Assembly (NCBI GenBank): GCA_937927525.1 | Contig: CALBDR010000044.1 | Span: forward strand, 1-15,525 | Direction of reading: 5' to 3' | Source: an uncultured Candidatus Melainabacteria bacterium | Lineage (GTDB): Bacteria; Cyanobacteriota; Vampirovibrionia; LMEP-6097 | Length of the DNA stretch: 15,525 bases | Shown here: piece by piece, positions 1 through 7,846 of the stretch | How the letters are laid out: each line of letters opens with the position of its first letter | Position numbering within the stretch: the first letter of the stretch is position 1 | Program-made: the position numbers and the translations under genes | The notes under the pieces: generated by a model | Seen by the model: the letters and a program-made list of their open reading frames with translations, nothing else | Databases searched by the model: none | What the model was told of the DNA's origin: nothing

Positions 1-5
1 ACCAT
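1..5 (-). CDS. Start of a further minus-strand gene, cut by the window edge
   Basis: On the minus strand the end of the fibre-like gene reads ATATAATGG, so an ATG (5-3) overlaps its stop TAA by one base. GGAGAGAGG lies five to six bases upstream, the same SD core as at the scaffold and 178-residue genes. This strongly suggests that the operon continues leftward, but only the start codon is visible and no product can be inferred. Confidence 0.5.
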
Positions 6-694
6 TATATACCTCTCTCCATTACATACTGTGTACCATTAAACCATACACCAAAAGAAATATTATTTGATATCGTTACAGTCGCAGCAGCAGCTTCAAC
101 ACTTCCATCTGCATTAACTACGATAATATTATTTCCATTTCCATTTAAAGTCCAGTTATTAGCTTCCCATGAATTAACACCATCAACTAAGAACTTAATT
201 AACTTCTGAGTAGAGGTAGGGCTGTCAGGTAAGTAATGAGTGATACTTCCTGCACTTGAATCTATAACATTTACTGTATTCGCTGGAACAAAGCTTAAAG
301 CACTTGTACTTGTTGATCTTTGTACTGTAGTGGCTGCACCTGATACAGATATCCAAGAAGGGTTAGCACCTGCACCATTTGTCTGTAAAACCTGTCCTGC
401 ACTTCCTGCACCTAATCTAGTTATATTCGTTCCATTAAAATATAAAACATCACCTTGCGCTAAACTAGAAACATCTGAAAAATTAACCGCTCCATCTGCT
501 CTTAAAACATGCGATAAATCAAAACCATTTAAACCACTGTTTACAAGTAAACTTTGATATTGTGCGCCCCCTGCAACATTTGGGAAAAATGTATTAGCAA
601 AAGTAGAAAGGTCTGTAAAAAGAGTTCTTAACTGTTGGCTTTTAATTAAAGCCTTTCTCTGTGGTAACGTAGTTGAGTATGTAAGATTAGCCAA
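5..694 (-). CDS. Tail-fibre-like / receptor-binding candidate protein, TTG start
   Basis: The 229-residue protein carries the segment GDVLYFNGTNITRLGAGSAG then QVLQTNGAGANPSW (81-114), a motif common in phage fibre and appendage proteins. The N-terminal ~60 residues (TLPQRKALIKSQQLRTLFTD) are helical and may attach to the hub. The C-terminal part (about 143-229) is beta-rich with the order YLPDSP, WTLNGNGNNIIVV, VTISNNISFGVWFNGTQYVM, like the ends of short fibres. The only start consistent with the open frame is TTG at 694: an in-frame TAG lies just upstream, and TAGGAG lies nine bases before TTG. The first eight bases overlap the hub gene. No chaperone or enzymatic motif is seen. It is likely to be a short fibre or an adaptor for further fibre genes outside the window; its length is short for a complete fibre. 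Confidence 0.68.
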   Translation of the reverse strand: MANLTYSTTLPQRKALIKSQQLRTLFTDLSTFANTFFPNVAGGAQYQSLLVNSGLNGFDLSHVLRADGAVNFSDVSSLAQGDVLYFNGTNITRLGAGSAGQVLQTNGAGANPSWISVSGAATTVQRSTSTSALSFVPANTVNVIDSSAGSITHYLPDSPTSTQKLIKFLVDGVNSWEANNWTLNGNGNNIIVVNADGSVEAAAATVTISNNISFGVWFNGTQYVMERGI

Positions 695-2378
695 TATTGT
701 TTGCTCCTACTGAATCCAGTAACCCTTCGCCCTTTATATTAACACTGTAACCTGCTAAGCCCCAATTGATACCAACTTCATCAGTGTTTAAAGTCCACCC
801 AGTTGCAACCGCTCGATCACCTGCAAAGGTTTCAGAAACAACTCTAGAATCAGAGCCACCACCATCATAAAAATCAATGTCATAATAAGCGGCTTCATCA
901 TATAAAATACCGACATCAGGTTGCTCTATTTTTATCGCAGGTAACTTATCATCATCTGCAAAGGCAGTCTGTGTTCCTTTCCCTGCTGTATAAGGTAAAA
1001 ATGTTATTTCAAAAGGCTTCTTATCAAGTGGAGTTGTCCTAAAATTAGCAATATCAGTAATCCCTAAATTCATCTCATCAAAACTCTTTTCAATACCTTT
1101 CTGAGTTCCACCAACTAAAGGAATCTGTAAAAGCTTATTAATCGCTAAGCTATCATCTGCAAAGTTAGCCTCAACATCATCTAACTTGTAAACATTTCCA
1201 TCTACAGTAGACATAAATGGTCTACCAGCAACACTAAATAAAGTTTCGATACTTTCATACTTAAAACTCCAAACAGTCCATCTATGAAGCCCCTCAACGG
1301 GTCTTGAACGCAAGAAATCATAGACTAAGATAATGTCAGCACCATCACCAGCAGGAGCTAAAGGGACAGCACAGTAATATCTACCAGCAATATAATCTAC
1401 AGTTGCACTCATTAAATCAGGACGACTAAAGTCAATCTGCTCAACTAACTCTTTAATTGGATAAGAAATGTAATCTGTATCTTTTAATTCAACTGAACTA
1501 ATCGCTTGCCTTGCACTTGCAAATCCTCTTGGGGTTAGCCCTATTGTATCTGCTGCAATCTCTTCTGTTGTCGCACCAATCATTCCACTAAAACTACGAA
1601 CTTTCTTAACTTCAAATTGATCTCTATCTGACCCTGCCGCTAATGGATCATAAAACTGAATACCAAGTAATCTATAAGTTTGATAGCGGCTTAAAGGTTT
1701 ATTTTCAGTGGTTATCAGTAGCTCGTCCGCAAAAGAGATCATATTTGTAGCTACTAACCCCTCTGTTCTTCCATAATTTAAACTTCCAGTACCAATCCCA
1801 GTTAAATCAGTTCCATCATTAATCGCAGATTTATAAGTTCTTCCTTCATCAGATAAAACCCACATACTACTTGATTTATCATTTAAACCAACAACATTAC
1901 CAGTTAAAGAACCAGGTAAAGTTACACTAACTAATCTATCTGTACTAAAGTTAATGTAATAAAGGTTATTCGTTCCATCTGCAACAAATAATTTATTGTT
2001 AAATCCATGTAAAGACCTACTTGTTGTTGCCGCAGATAAAGCAGGACTAGAACCACTTGTATCCGTTATTTCAGTCCAAGTTACACTTGCTGTTCCAAAG
2101 CTTACATTATCAGAGCGAACATAAAATAATCTTCCATCATCTAAAGCAACAACAATCCGATAAAAAGCTTCACCAGTTACCGCAAAATCTTTACCAGATA
2201 TAACCTTCTGTCCACTCCATTGAGTTGAATTTTTAAATAAGCTTGAGCCTTCTCTTCCTACTAAATAATCATCAGCCCAAACCATGTTCTCAGCTTCGGA
2301 AACATCAGAAGGAGCAAACCCAAAGATATTTCTTGAAGTTCTAAACATTCCATGTTTTGGTACATCAATTTGTGGCAT
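687..2378 (-). CDS. Tail hub/DNA-stabilisation-like protein, beta-propeller-rich
   Basis: This 563-residue protein is mostly beta-strand and resembles podovirus tail nozzle or packaged-DNA stabilisation proteins. The N-terminus (SEAENMVWADDYLVGREGSS at about 27-46) matches their usual opening, in which a list of early residues is followed by a gene-wide series of propeller-like blades. Blade-like repeats are visible at about 73-88 (YRIVVALDDGRLFYVRSD), 126-143 (FNNKLFVADGTNNLYYIN), 171-184 (SMWVLSDEGRTYKS) and 382-399 (SVAGRPFMSTVDGNVYKLDD). A central segment, AGRYYCAVPLAPAGD then DIILVYDFLRSRP and HRWTVWSF (331-371), is typical of the family. It would close the neck and carry the fibres. It starts at a TAATG overlap with the ejection protein gene and its last bases hold the SD for the next gene. 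In P22 the comparable gene lies before the ejection genes; here it lies after them. Confidence 0.68.
   Translation of the reverse strand: MPQIDVPKHGMFRTSRNIFGFAPSDVSEAENMVWADDYLVGREGSSLFKNSTQWSGQKVISGKDFAVTGEAFYRIVVALDDGRLFYVRSDNVSFGTASVTWTEITDTSGSSPALSAATTSRSLHGFNNKLFVADGTNNLYYINFSTDRLVSVTLPGSLTGNVVGLNDKSSSMWVLSDEGRTYKSAINDGTDLTGIGTGSLNYGRTEGLVATNMISFADELLITTENKPLSRYQTYRLLGIQFYDPLAAGSDRDQFEVKKVRSFSGMIGATTEEIAADTIGLTPRGFASARQAISSVELKDTDYISYPIKELVEQIDFSRPDLMSATVDYIAGRYYCAVPLAPAGDGADIILVYDFLRSRPVEGLHRWTVWSFKYESIETLFSVAGRPFMSTVDGNVYKLDDVEANFADDSLAINKLLQIPLVGGTQKGIEKSFDEMNLGITDIANFRTTPLDKKPFEITFLPYTAGKGTQTAFADDDKLPAIKIEQPDVGILYDEAAYYDIDFYDGGGSDSRVVSETFAGDRAVATGWTLNTDEVGINWGLAGYSVNIKGEGLLDSVGANNIG
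695..709 (-). promoter_or_regulatory. SD that supports the TTG start of the fibre-like gene
   Basis: TAGGAG lies on the minus strand nine bases upstream of TTG 694-692, within the last codons of the hub gene. No ATG or GTG lies in this frame near the SD, and an in-frame TAG blocks any upstream start, so TTG is the best start. Confidence 0.65.
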
Positions 2379-4876
2379 TAATCAAGTAACCTCGCTTTTT
2401 CAGCCTTTAAGCGGTAAAGCTTTCTTTGCTCTTCTGATGGTGAACCAACATCTCCACCAAGTAAACTATCTAAACCTAGCTGTGTTAAAGTTCCACCAGG
2501 GATAGACTCAAGAACTGAGATTACAGGGGAAGCTATAGCAGCTCCTCGACCTAAATTTGTTTGCAGGAATTGTCCTGCTGTTCCTGCTCCATAAGCAGCA
2601 GGTGCGCCACCAAATGTTCCAGCCGCTTGTCTCGCTATCGGTAAACTTGCTGTCATATCTTGGAAGCTAGACTTTAACCCTCTAAGTTCTTGAAGTTTAG
2701 ATAATTTACCAAGAGTTTCATCTACAACCTGTTCTTGTGTACCTTCTGTTAAACCTGTCAAAGCTTTTGACTTCGCCCCTAATTGCTCTGCTGAACCTGC
2801 TGCAAGTCTTGGGATAGTTTCATCTCCAGGGTCTATAGTTTTACCAATAGTGTGAGTAATTTCACTTCTACTTATTTTCTGCCCTGCCATTTGCTGTGCT
2901 TTTAAATCATCTGGGGTTATTGCCTTAGAAGCGGCTTTACTTGCTTCTGTAGGCTTTATATCAGGGAAAGCTTCTGGTCTTGCCCCTTTCTGTAAATACT
3001 GCGCTCTTACCGTTTTATTAAAAACTGCTTTTTCTGGAGTTGATAAGTTTTCCATAGCAAGATTTTTAATTCTTCTTGCATCCTCTAAATTCATACTAAG
3101 AACATTACTTTGAACATCAGAAGGTTCAACTTTAACCCTAAAGCCTGCGCTGTCTTTCGTTGTTAAAGTTTTATTTCTCATATTGTTGTTTACCTTTTTA
3201 AAGCCGTCAGATAAAGTTTTATACCCTTTCTTATATGTCATAAACCCTTTAGTTTTAGGAGCTTTAATTAAACCTTTAGAATATTGGATTCCCTCTTCTA
3301 AAGTTTCATTTTTTACACCTGATAGAACACCACCAAGAGTTTGCTGCAAGTCAAGACCAGGGCTTAAAGCATCATCTATTTGTGCCTTTGCTCGAGTGAG
3401 CAACTTCTTGACTTGCGCCCTAGGAATATCAGTGTAAGTGTCAAGATTATTAATTGTATCTGTAAAATGGTTTCTTAACTTTCTCAAGTCTCTACCTGTA
3501 ACAAGTTTTGGATCAAATTCAAACTCAACCGCTTTTTTAATACTTGGTTCTTGAATTAACATTCCAAGAGGGTCTCGCTTTGTTGGTGAGCCAATAAACT
3601 TCAACATACCAAGTTTAGCTTTAGTTTCTCTTGGTGCGTTTTCTATAGTACCGTTCAATATCTTTTTGAAACTACCAAGCATATTTTGTAAGCTTTTTCT
3701 TGCCGCGGGGTTCTCTGAAACTGCCTTGTCTGATAATAAACTATCAATCTCACCTTCCATTTGCTTAACGAAAAAGGTCGTATCTGCAAAATCACCTTGG
3801 TTTAATGCACCTGCTTTCGCTTTATTTAAAAAGTAATTATCCCCTGATCTAAAAGACTGCTCTGCAAGTGAATCAATCTTATCAACTTCTGTTGCGACTG
3901 CCTTTTTAACCAATTCCCCCATTTTTGTTAAAGCGGTTGTTTTATTTGTCGCCATCCCTGGGATATAATCACCAAGCTCTTTTTGTAGCTTCGTCAGCTC
4001 TTCGGCTTCTTGAGTTGCATATTTAGCCTTTAAAACCTTATCATCACTAACCTTTAATCTTTCTAACTTTTTAGCAAAACTCTTATCAATGTATTGTTTT
4101 TTTAGATCATTAAATACACCGCTAATTTCATCTGCTGACTTCCCAGCAGCTTTCATTGCTTTAGTTGCAATACCTTTAACCCCTGGTATATTTGTTATAC
4201 CTTTAAGCATCCCACCAGTTAGAAGATCACCTGCGGCAACTGCGCCTGATTTAAGAGCGGTTACAATTGCCTGTCCACCGACATCTTCTGGTAAAGCATC
4301 CTGTGTTGCGGCAACCCCTGCTGCTCCGATATCCCCTAAAGCTGTACCTAATGCTGAACCTGCTGCACCACCAGCTATCGGTCTACCCTTTGTTGCACCT
4401 GCAATTGTTCCAGCAATGCTACCACCAAGAACAGCCGCTCCTCTAGCTAATGTTGGGTATAACTCAACAATCTCCGCCAAGAAGTCTGGGTTTTGAATAA
4501 AAGCGTCTTTTAAAGCTCCTAAAGTACCCTCAACCATACCTTCACGATCTTCAATTGGAGGTTTAGGGTCAATAGCAAAAAACTCACCTCGCCCTTCTGG
4601 TCTAGCATATAAAGCACCATCTCTTTCTATGACATTTTCTGCACCAAATTTATTTTCAAGATATTTTTGTTGCGCACCACGAATTGGTTTAATAGAAGAT
4701 AAAGCAAACCTTGCCCCTGCTTCATCTAAAGGGTTATCAAAGGGAGATTTTTCAGTAACCAAAAACTCTAACCTGTATGAGTCCAAAAGCTTCTGCTGCG
4801 CTGGGCTTAACTTCCCACCTGCTTGCCTTTTCTCTTCTAATAAAGCCATTAATTCAGCATCAATTGCATCAACCAT
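2378..4876 (-). CDS. Large internal virion/ejection protein with glycine-zipper segment
   Basis: At 832 residues this is the longest protein in the window. A charged helical N-terminus (1-40) leads into a small domain at about 55-105 (QQKYLENKFGAENVIERDGA then FFAIDPKPP) that resembles the N-terminal part of large podovirus ejection proteins. Residues about 146-190 are a Gly/Ala zipper (AAVLGGSIAGTIAGATKGRP, GGAAGSALGTALGD) and could cross a membrane. The remainder to about 700 is a Lys-rich helical rod with several coiled-coil stretches, and the C-terminus returns to Gly/Ala-rich hydrophobic sequence (about 752-800) before a basic helix. No lytic transglycosylase motif is visible, unlike T7 gp16. 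It is likely the major DNA-ejection channel or lumen protein. It could in principle be mistaken for a tape measure, but no tail-tube, sheath or chaperone genes surround it. Confidence 0.7.
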   Translation of the reverse strand: MVDAIDAELMALLEEKRQAGGKLSPAQQKLLDSYRLEFLVTEKSPFDNPLDEAGARFALSSIKPIRGAQQKYLENKFGAENVIERDGALYARPEGRGEFFAIDPKPPIEDREGMVEGTLGALKDAFIQNPDFLAEIVELYPTLARGAAVLGGSIAGTIAGATKGRPIAGGAAGSALGTALGDIGAAGVAATQDALPEDVGGQAIVTALKSGAVAAGDLLTGGMLKGITNIPGVKGIATKAMKAAGKSADEISGVFNDLKKQYIDKSFAKKLERLKVSDDKVLKAKYATQEAEELTKLQKELGDYIPGMATNKTTALTKMGELVKKAVATEVDKIDSLAEQSFRSGDNYFLNKAKAGALNQGDFADTTFFVKQMEGEIDSLLSDKAVSENPAARKSLQNMLGSFKKILNGTIENAPRETKAKLGMLKFIGSPTKRDPLGMLIQEPSIKKAVEFEFDPKLVTGRDLRKLRNHFTDTINNLDTYTDIPRAQVKKLLTRAKAQIDDALSPGLDLQQTLGGVLSGVKNETLEEGIQYSKGLIKAPKTKGFMTYKKGYKTLSDGFKKVNNNMRNKTLTTKDSAGFRVKVEPSDVQSNVLSMNLEDARRIKNLAMENLSTPEKAVFNKTVRAQYLQKGARPEAFPDIKPTEASKAASKAITPDDLKAQQMAGQKISRSEITHTIGKTIDPGDETIPRLAAGSAEQLGAKSKALTGLTEGTQEQVVDETLGKLSKLQELRGLKSSFQDMTASLPIARQAAGTFGGAPAAYGAGTAGQFLQTNLGRGAAIASPVISVLESIPGGTLTQLGLDSLLGGDVGSPSEEQRKLYRLKAEKARLLD

Positions 4877-6291
4877 TAAAACCCTCTTTGTTTTTCCTCT
4901 CTAAGTTCTTCAAGCACTTGCATACGTAAATCTTGAGCTTGACCACCAGTAAAACCGCCACCTGCAAAGCTTATTCCACCGCCATAAGTAAAGTCTTGAT
5001 CTGTAGCATTTTTATAAATTGACTGGAATGTATCGTTTATTCTCTTATTTTTAAGTCTTGCTGCTTCACTTAAAGCTCCATAAGATAACGCTTCAGCAAA
5101 GTTCTTATATTGCTCATCAAACAACTCTTTACTACCCAAAGCATTCGGTATATCTTGTAAAGTTCTTTGAACATCAGGCTCGGTTAAAACACCACTGTTC
5201 CCATAAAGCCTTGCTATCATTGGTACTTGAGCTGCAATACTGTTTAGTATTGATTTAATCCTTGCACTTTGCTTAGAACCAGTAACGGAAATTATATATT
5301 CTCCAGTCTCAGTGTTTCTTTGTATTTGAGCTTGCACACCAGGTTTAACCAATTTCTTTAATTCGCTCATTTTGTTTAAAAGTGGTACAACGCCTTCTGT
5401 GTCTTTCTGTAAAGTCGCTAAACGCTTGTCATAAGCTTTAGGGTCATTTGCATATTGTCTAGCAATATTCATTTGATCTTCTGCTAATTCAGGGGTAACA
5501 ACTAAACCTTTCATTGGTAAACCAGTTGTACTCTTTGCTTGCTCCCCTGGGCTTTGAACTGCTGTTATATTATCAAACCATTGCTTACCATAACGCTTTT
5601 CATCTGTCTTAATACGCTCTTGTGCTAATTGCTCTCTTGAACGGTCAGTATCAACGTAAGTTTTATTTTCTCTAGCCCTGTTTAAAGATTCGCTTGACAA
5701 GTTTCTAGCAATTTGAGCTTGCTGTCTTGCCATTCCTAAAGGTAAATCCATACCATAGCTTGGAGATGCACTTGCAACTTGCTGTTGTGCGCCTAACTGA
5801 AAAGCACCACTTGGGGATTGAGCAAATTCTTGCCCTTGTGGGACACCAGTAATACCACCTTGACCACCAAAGGTTTGAACAGCATCATCACCAACTTGAT
5901 CTACAATTGGGCTACCTTCTAAAGGTAAAATTGGAGCTTGTCCTTCCTTATTTGTACCTGGTATATCACCTAAAATACGATTTACACGGTCTCTAATAGC
6001 ACCTGCTTGATCTGGACTAGCTGCACCAGTTGCAAGTCTGTTTACAGCTAATGCTAATTGTGCAGGGCTTTTAAGTTGCGCCTCTATCGTAGCAAGATCA
6101 CCTTTATTTCTTAAACCTTGAACACCCATATCAACTGCACCACCAAGTAAAGCTTGAAGAAGTTTATTCCTTCTATCTCGCCCGCCCTCTCTTGCACTAA
6201 TCATGGCTGATATACCTGTATTAACCATATTCGCTGCTGGGGTTAAACCCATATTCTGTAATTGTGGAATGTTCGTTGGTTGTAAACTCAT
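4876..6291 (-). CDS. Probable internal virion/ejection protein
   Basis: The 471-residue protein has a helical N-terminus with a Gly/Ala-rich hydrophobic patch (LLQALLGGAVDMGVQGLRNK at about 44-63), a Gln/Gly/Pro-rich disordered middle (about 110-190), a highly charged helix (SREQLAQERIKTDEKRYGKQ at about 218-237) and a globular C-terminal domain at about 260-430. That domain contains IARLYGNSGVLTEPDVQRTL (359-378), followed by LQDIPNALGSK, a pattern I associate with internal proteins of podoviruses. A Gly-rich segment (TYGGGISFAGGGFTGG) precedes the helical end. The role is likely to be one of three or four proteins stored in the head and sent into the cell with the DNA, comparable by position to P22 gp7, gp20 and gp16. 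It overlaps the previous gene as ATGA and the next as TAATG. Family membership is inferred. Confidence 0.68.
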   Translation of the reverse strand: MSLQPTNIPQLQNMGLTPAANMVNTGISAMISAREGGRDRRNKLLQALLGGAVDMGVQGLRNKGDLATIEAQLKSPAQLALAVNRLATGAASPDQAGAIRDRVNRILGDIPGTNKEGQAPILPLEGSPIVDQVGDDAVQTFGGQGGITGVPQGQEFAQSPSGAFQLGAQQQVASASPSYGMDLPLGMARQQAQIARNLSSESLNRARENKTYVDTDRSREQLAQERIKTDEKRYGKQWFDNITAVQSPGEQAKSTTGLPMKGLVVTPELAEDQMNIARQYANDPKAYDKRLATLQKDTEGVVPLLNKMSELKKLVKPGVQAQIQRNTETGEYIISVTGSKQSARIKSILNSIAAQVPMIARLYGNSGVLTEPDVQRTLQDIPNALGSKELFDEQYKNFAEALSYGALSEAARLKNKRINDTFQSIYKNATDQDFTYGGGISFAGGGFTGGQAQDLRMQVLEELREEKQRGF

Positions 6292-6497
6292 CCTAATAAG
6301 CCTCCAATACCCCCTGATTGTCCAATCATTGGTTGTTGAACTGTTGGTATCGTTGATTGTGGTACTTGGCTTCCAAGAAGTTTTGCAATTAAGTCTTGCT
6401 CATCTTGCTCTTCTTGATTTCGTCCTGCAATCATTTGACCGCCTATGTTACCTAACGCTCCAATTCCTGCTGCTAATACTTGTGGTGGTATTGTCAT
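6288..6497 (-). CDS. Small protein with hydrophobic N-terminus and GIGGLLG end, probable ejection accessory
   Basis: A 69-residue protein between two larger ejection-type proteins. Residues 6-26 (VLAAGIGALGNIGGQMIAGR) form a Gly-rich hydrophobic helix with small residues at regular spacing, followed by an acidic stretch (NQEEQDEQD) and a Gln/Pro/Gly-rich tail. The last residues GIGGLLG almost copy the end of the preceding protein (GIGGLFG). It starts as TAATG at the stop of the previous gene, uses an AGGAGG about 12 bases upstream, and ends with an ATGA overlap with the next gene, so it is very likely translated. A small membrane-active partner of the ejection proteins is the simplest guess; a holin is less likely because there is one hydrophobic segment only, and it is embedded in a virion gene cluster. 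Confidence 0.72.
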   Translation of the reverse strand: MTIPPQVLAAGIGALGNIGGQMIAGRNQEEQDEQDLIAKLLGSQVPQSTIPTVQQPMIGQSGGIGGLLG

Positions 6498-7846
6498 TAT
6501 CCGAATAATCCTCCTATTCCTGCTCCGATTGCTCCGCCTGCTAAAGTCCCAACGCCAGGTACAACAGAACCAATCGCTGCACCAGTCATTGCTCCACCGC
6601 CCATTCCACTAAGACTTAAGCCCCCTCCACTTGCGGCTTGCTTACGTAACTCTTCTAAATAAGCCATGTTTTTTCTTACCATTCCTCGGTTTAAGTCTGC
6701 ATTACGTATAGACTCTAAATTACCTAAGCCTGTCTGCTGACCCATTAATCTTTGACCAAGTTCTGCTAACTGTAACTGTGCTAACTGATTAACATTACTA
6801 ATACCTAAAGCACCTGCACCTAACTGTAATTGACCTGCATCACCTAATAACCCTGCTCCAAGACCAGCTAAGTTAGTTCCAACTCCTTGCTGACCAAGTC
6901 CAAGATTACCAAGGTTAGAACCTGCTGTCCCTTGAGTTCTTAGTACATCTCCTGCAATTCCCCCTTGCTGTGCAGCCTGTAAACTCTGATTCTGTCCAAA
7001 CGCTTGAGCTACATCTCCAACTCTTTGCCTTTCACCAAGCAACTCTTGTCTTGAAGTTTCATTTGCTTGAGACAATAGCTGATTTAGGGCTAACCCTAAC
7101 TGTGCATCTCTAGCTGACATTGTATTCTCTGCTGTTGTAGAATCGAGAACCCCTCTAGCTGCTAAGTTAGCAACATCTGCCCCTCTATTCCTTGCAAAAG
7201 CATCCATTAAGTTACTTTCTAAAGCCTGCGCTTCATTAATCCTTGCTTGTCTATTTGCATCAAACATTGGATTATTGATTGTTGGGTCTAAAGCTGTATT
7301 CTGTAGCTGTCCCATCTGCCTTAATGCTTCTTGTTGATTCATTAAAGCAAGTCCACCTTGTGCGCCACCTGCCCCTAAAACTCCTTGTAAAGCATCTGCT
7401 CCCTGTTGTGCAATTTGACCACCAGTGCTAATCTGTTGTCCGCCACCACCTAAAAGGTTTTGTGCTGTGTCTCCTATTTGCTTAGCCGTACCCATTGCGG
7501 CATCTTGTGCTGCACCAGCACCACTTTCAGGAACATCAAATTCAAAATCTCTTGCTTCATCAACTGCATCACCAGACGCTCTTTGTTGTCTTAACCATTG
7601 CTTAGCACTAATTCTTTGCCCTGGAGCAAACGCCTCACCAGTGCTAGGGTCTACGGCAAGTTTATTACCACCTTTACCAAGAAAAGGTTTAAGCTGCCCC
7701 TTGGTTGTTTTCATTGGATCTGTTACTAAATTTAATTTTCCAGACTCTACTTTGTTCTGTATGTTTTGAACTTTTTTAGGGGCATTTTTATTACCACCAC
7801 CAGCTTTATTAAATCTATAATTCATACTTTTTTTAACTACCACCAT
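6497..7846 (-). CDS. Probable internal/ejection protein, Gly/Ala/Gln-rich with C-terminal glycine zipper
   Basis: This 449-residue protein resembles the internal head proteins that podoviruses eject into the host envelope with the DNA. A basic, Asn/Gly-rich N-terminus (1-65) precedes a low-complexity region. Residues about 165-260 are helical (LNQQEALRQMG, FARNRGADVANLAARGVLDS, LGLALNQLLSQANETSRQE). A Leu/Gly repeat region at about 300-375 has Leu at seven-residue spacing over several turns. The last ~40 residues form a glycine zipper (AAIGSVVPGVGTLAGGAIGA) ending GIGGLFG, suited to insertion into a membrane. The start is fixed by a strong SD (GGAGG, nine bases before ATG); an ATG seven codons later is less well placed. 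It overlaps both neighbours as TAATG. A DNA-transfer or ejection role is inferred from composition and position. Confidence 0.72.
   Translation of the reverse strand: MVVVKKSMNYRFNKAGGGNKNAPKKVQNIQNKVESGKLNLVTDPMKTTKGQLKPFLGKGGNKLAVDPSTGEAFAPGQRISAKQWLRQQRASGDAVDEARDFEFDVPESGAGAAQDAAMGTAKQIGDTAQNLLGGGGQQISTGGQIAQQGADALQGVLGAGGAQGGLALMNQQEALRQMGQLQNTALDPTINNPMFDANRQARINEAQALESNLMDAFARNRGADVANLAARGVLDSTTAENTMSARDAQLGLALNQLLSQANETSRQELLGERQRVGDVAQAFGQNQSLQAAQQGGIAGDVLRTQGTAGSNLGNLGLGQQGVGTNLAGLGAGLLGDAGQLQLGAGALGISNVNQLAQLQLAELGQRLMGQQTGLGNLESIRNADLNRGMVRKNMAYLEELRKQAASGGGLSLSGMGGGAMTGAAIGSVVPGVGTLAGGAIGAGIGGLFG

Noticed and set aside
240..557. Plus-strand open frame of 105 residues
   Set aside because: It is antisense to the fibre-like gene, which has recognisable motifs.
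4089..4496. Plus-strand open frame of 135 residues rich in Pro and Ala
   Set aside because: It lies wholly inside the 832-residue minus-strand gene, has no convincing SD, and its composition mirrors the Gly/Ala zipper on the other strand.
2378..4876. Tape-measure protein of a long-tailed phage
   Set aside because: No tail tube, sheath or tail chaperone genes are present, and the flanking genes are of podovirus type.
7425..7769. Plus-strand open frame of 114 residues rich in Cys, Pro and Ser
   Set aside because: It is antisense to the Gly/Gln-rich ejection protein, and its composition is the mirror of those codons.
7826..7836. A run of seven A on the minus strand near the start of the 449-residue gene as a frameshift site
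   Set aside because: The frame is intact across it and no useful product lies in another frame.
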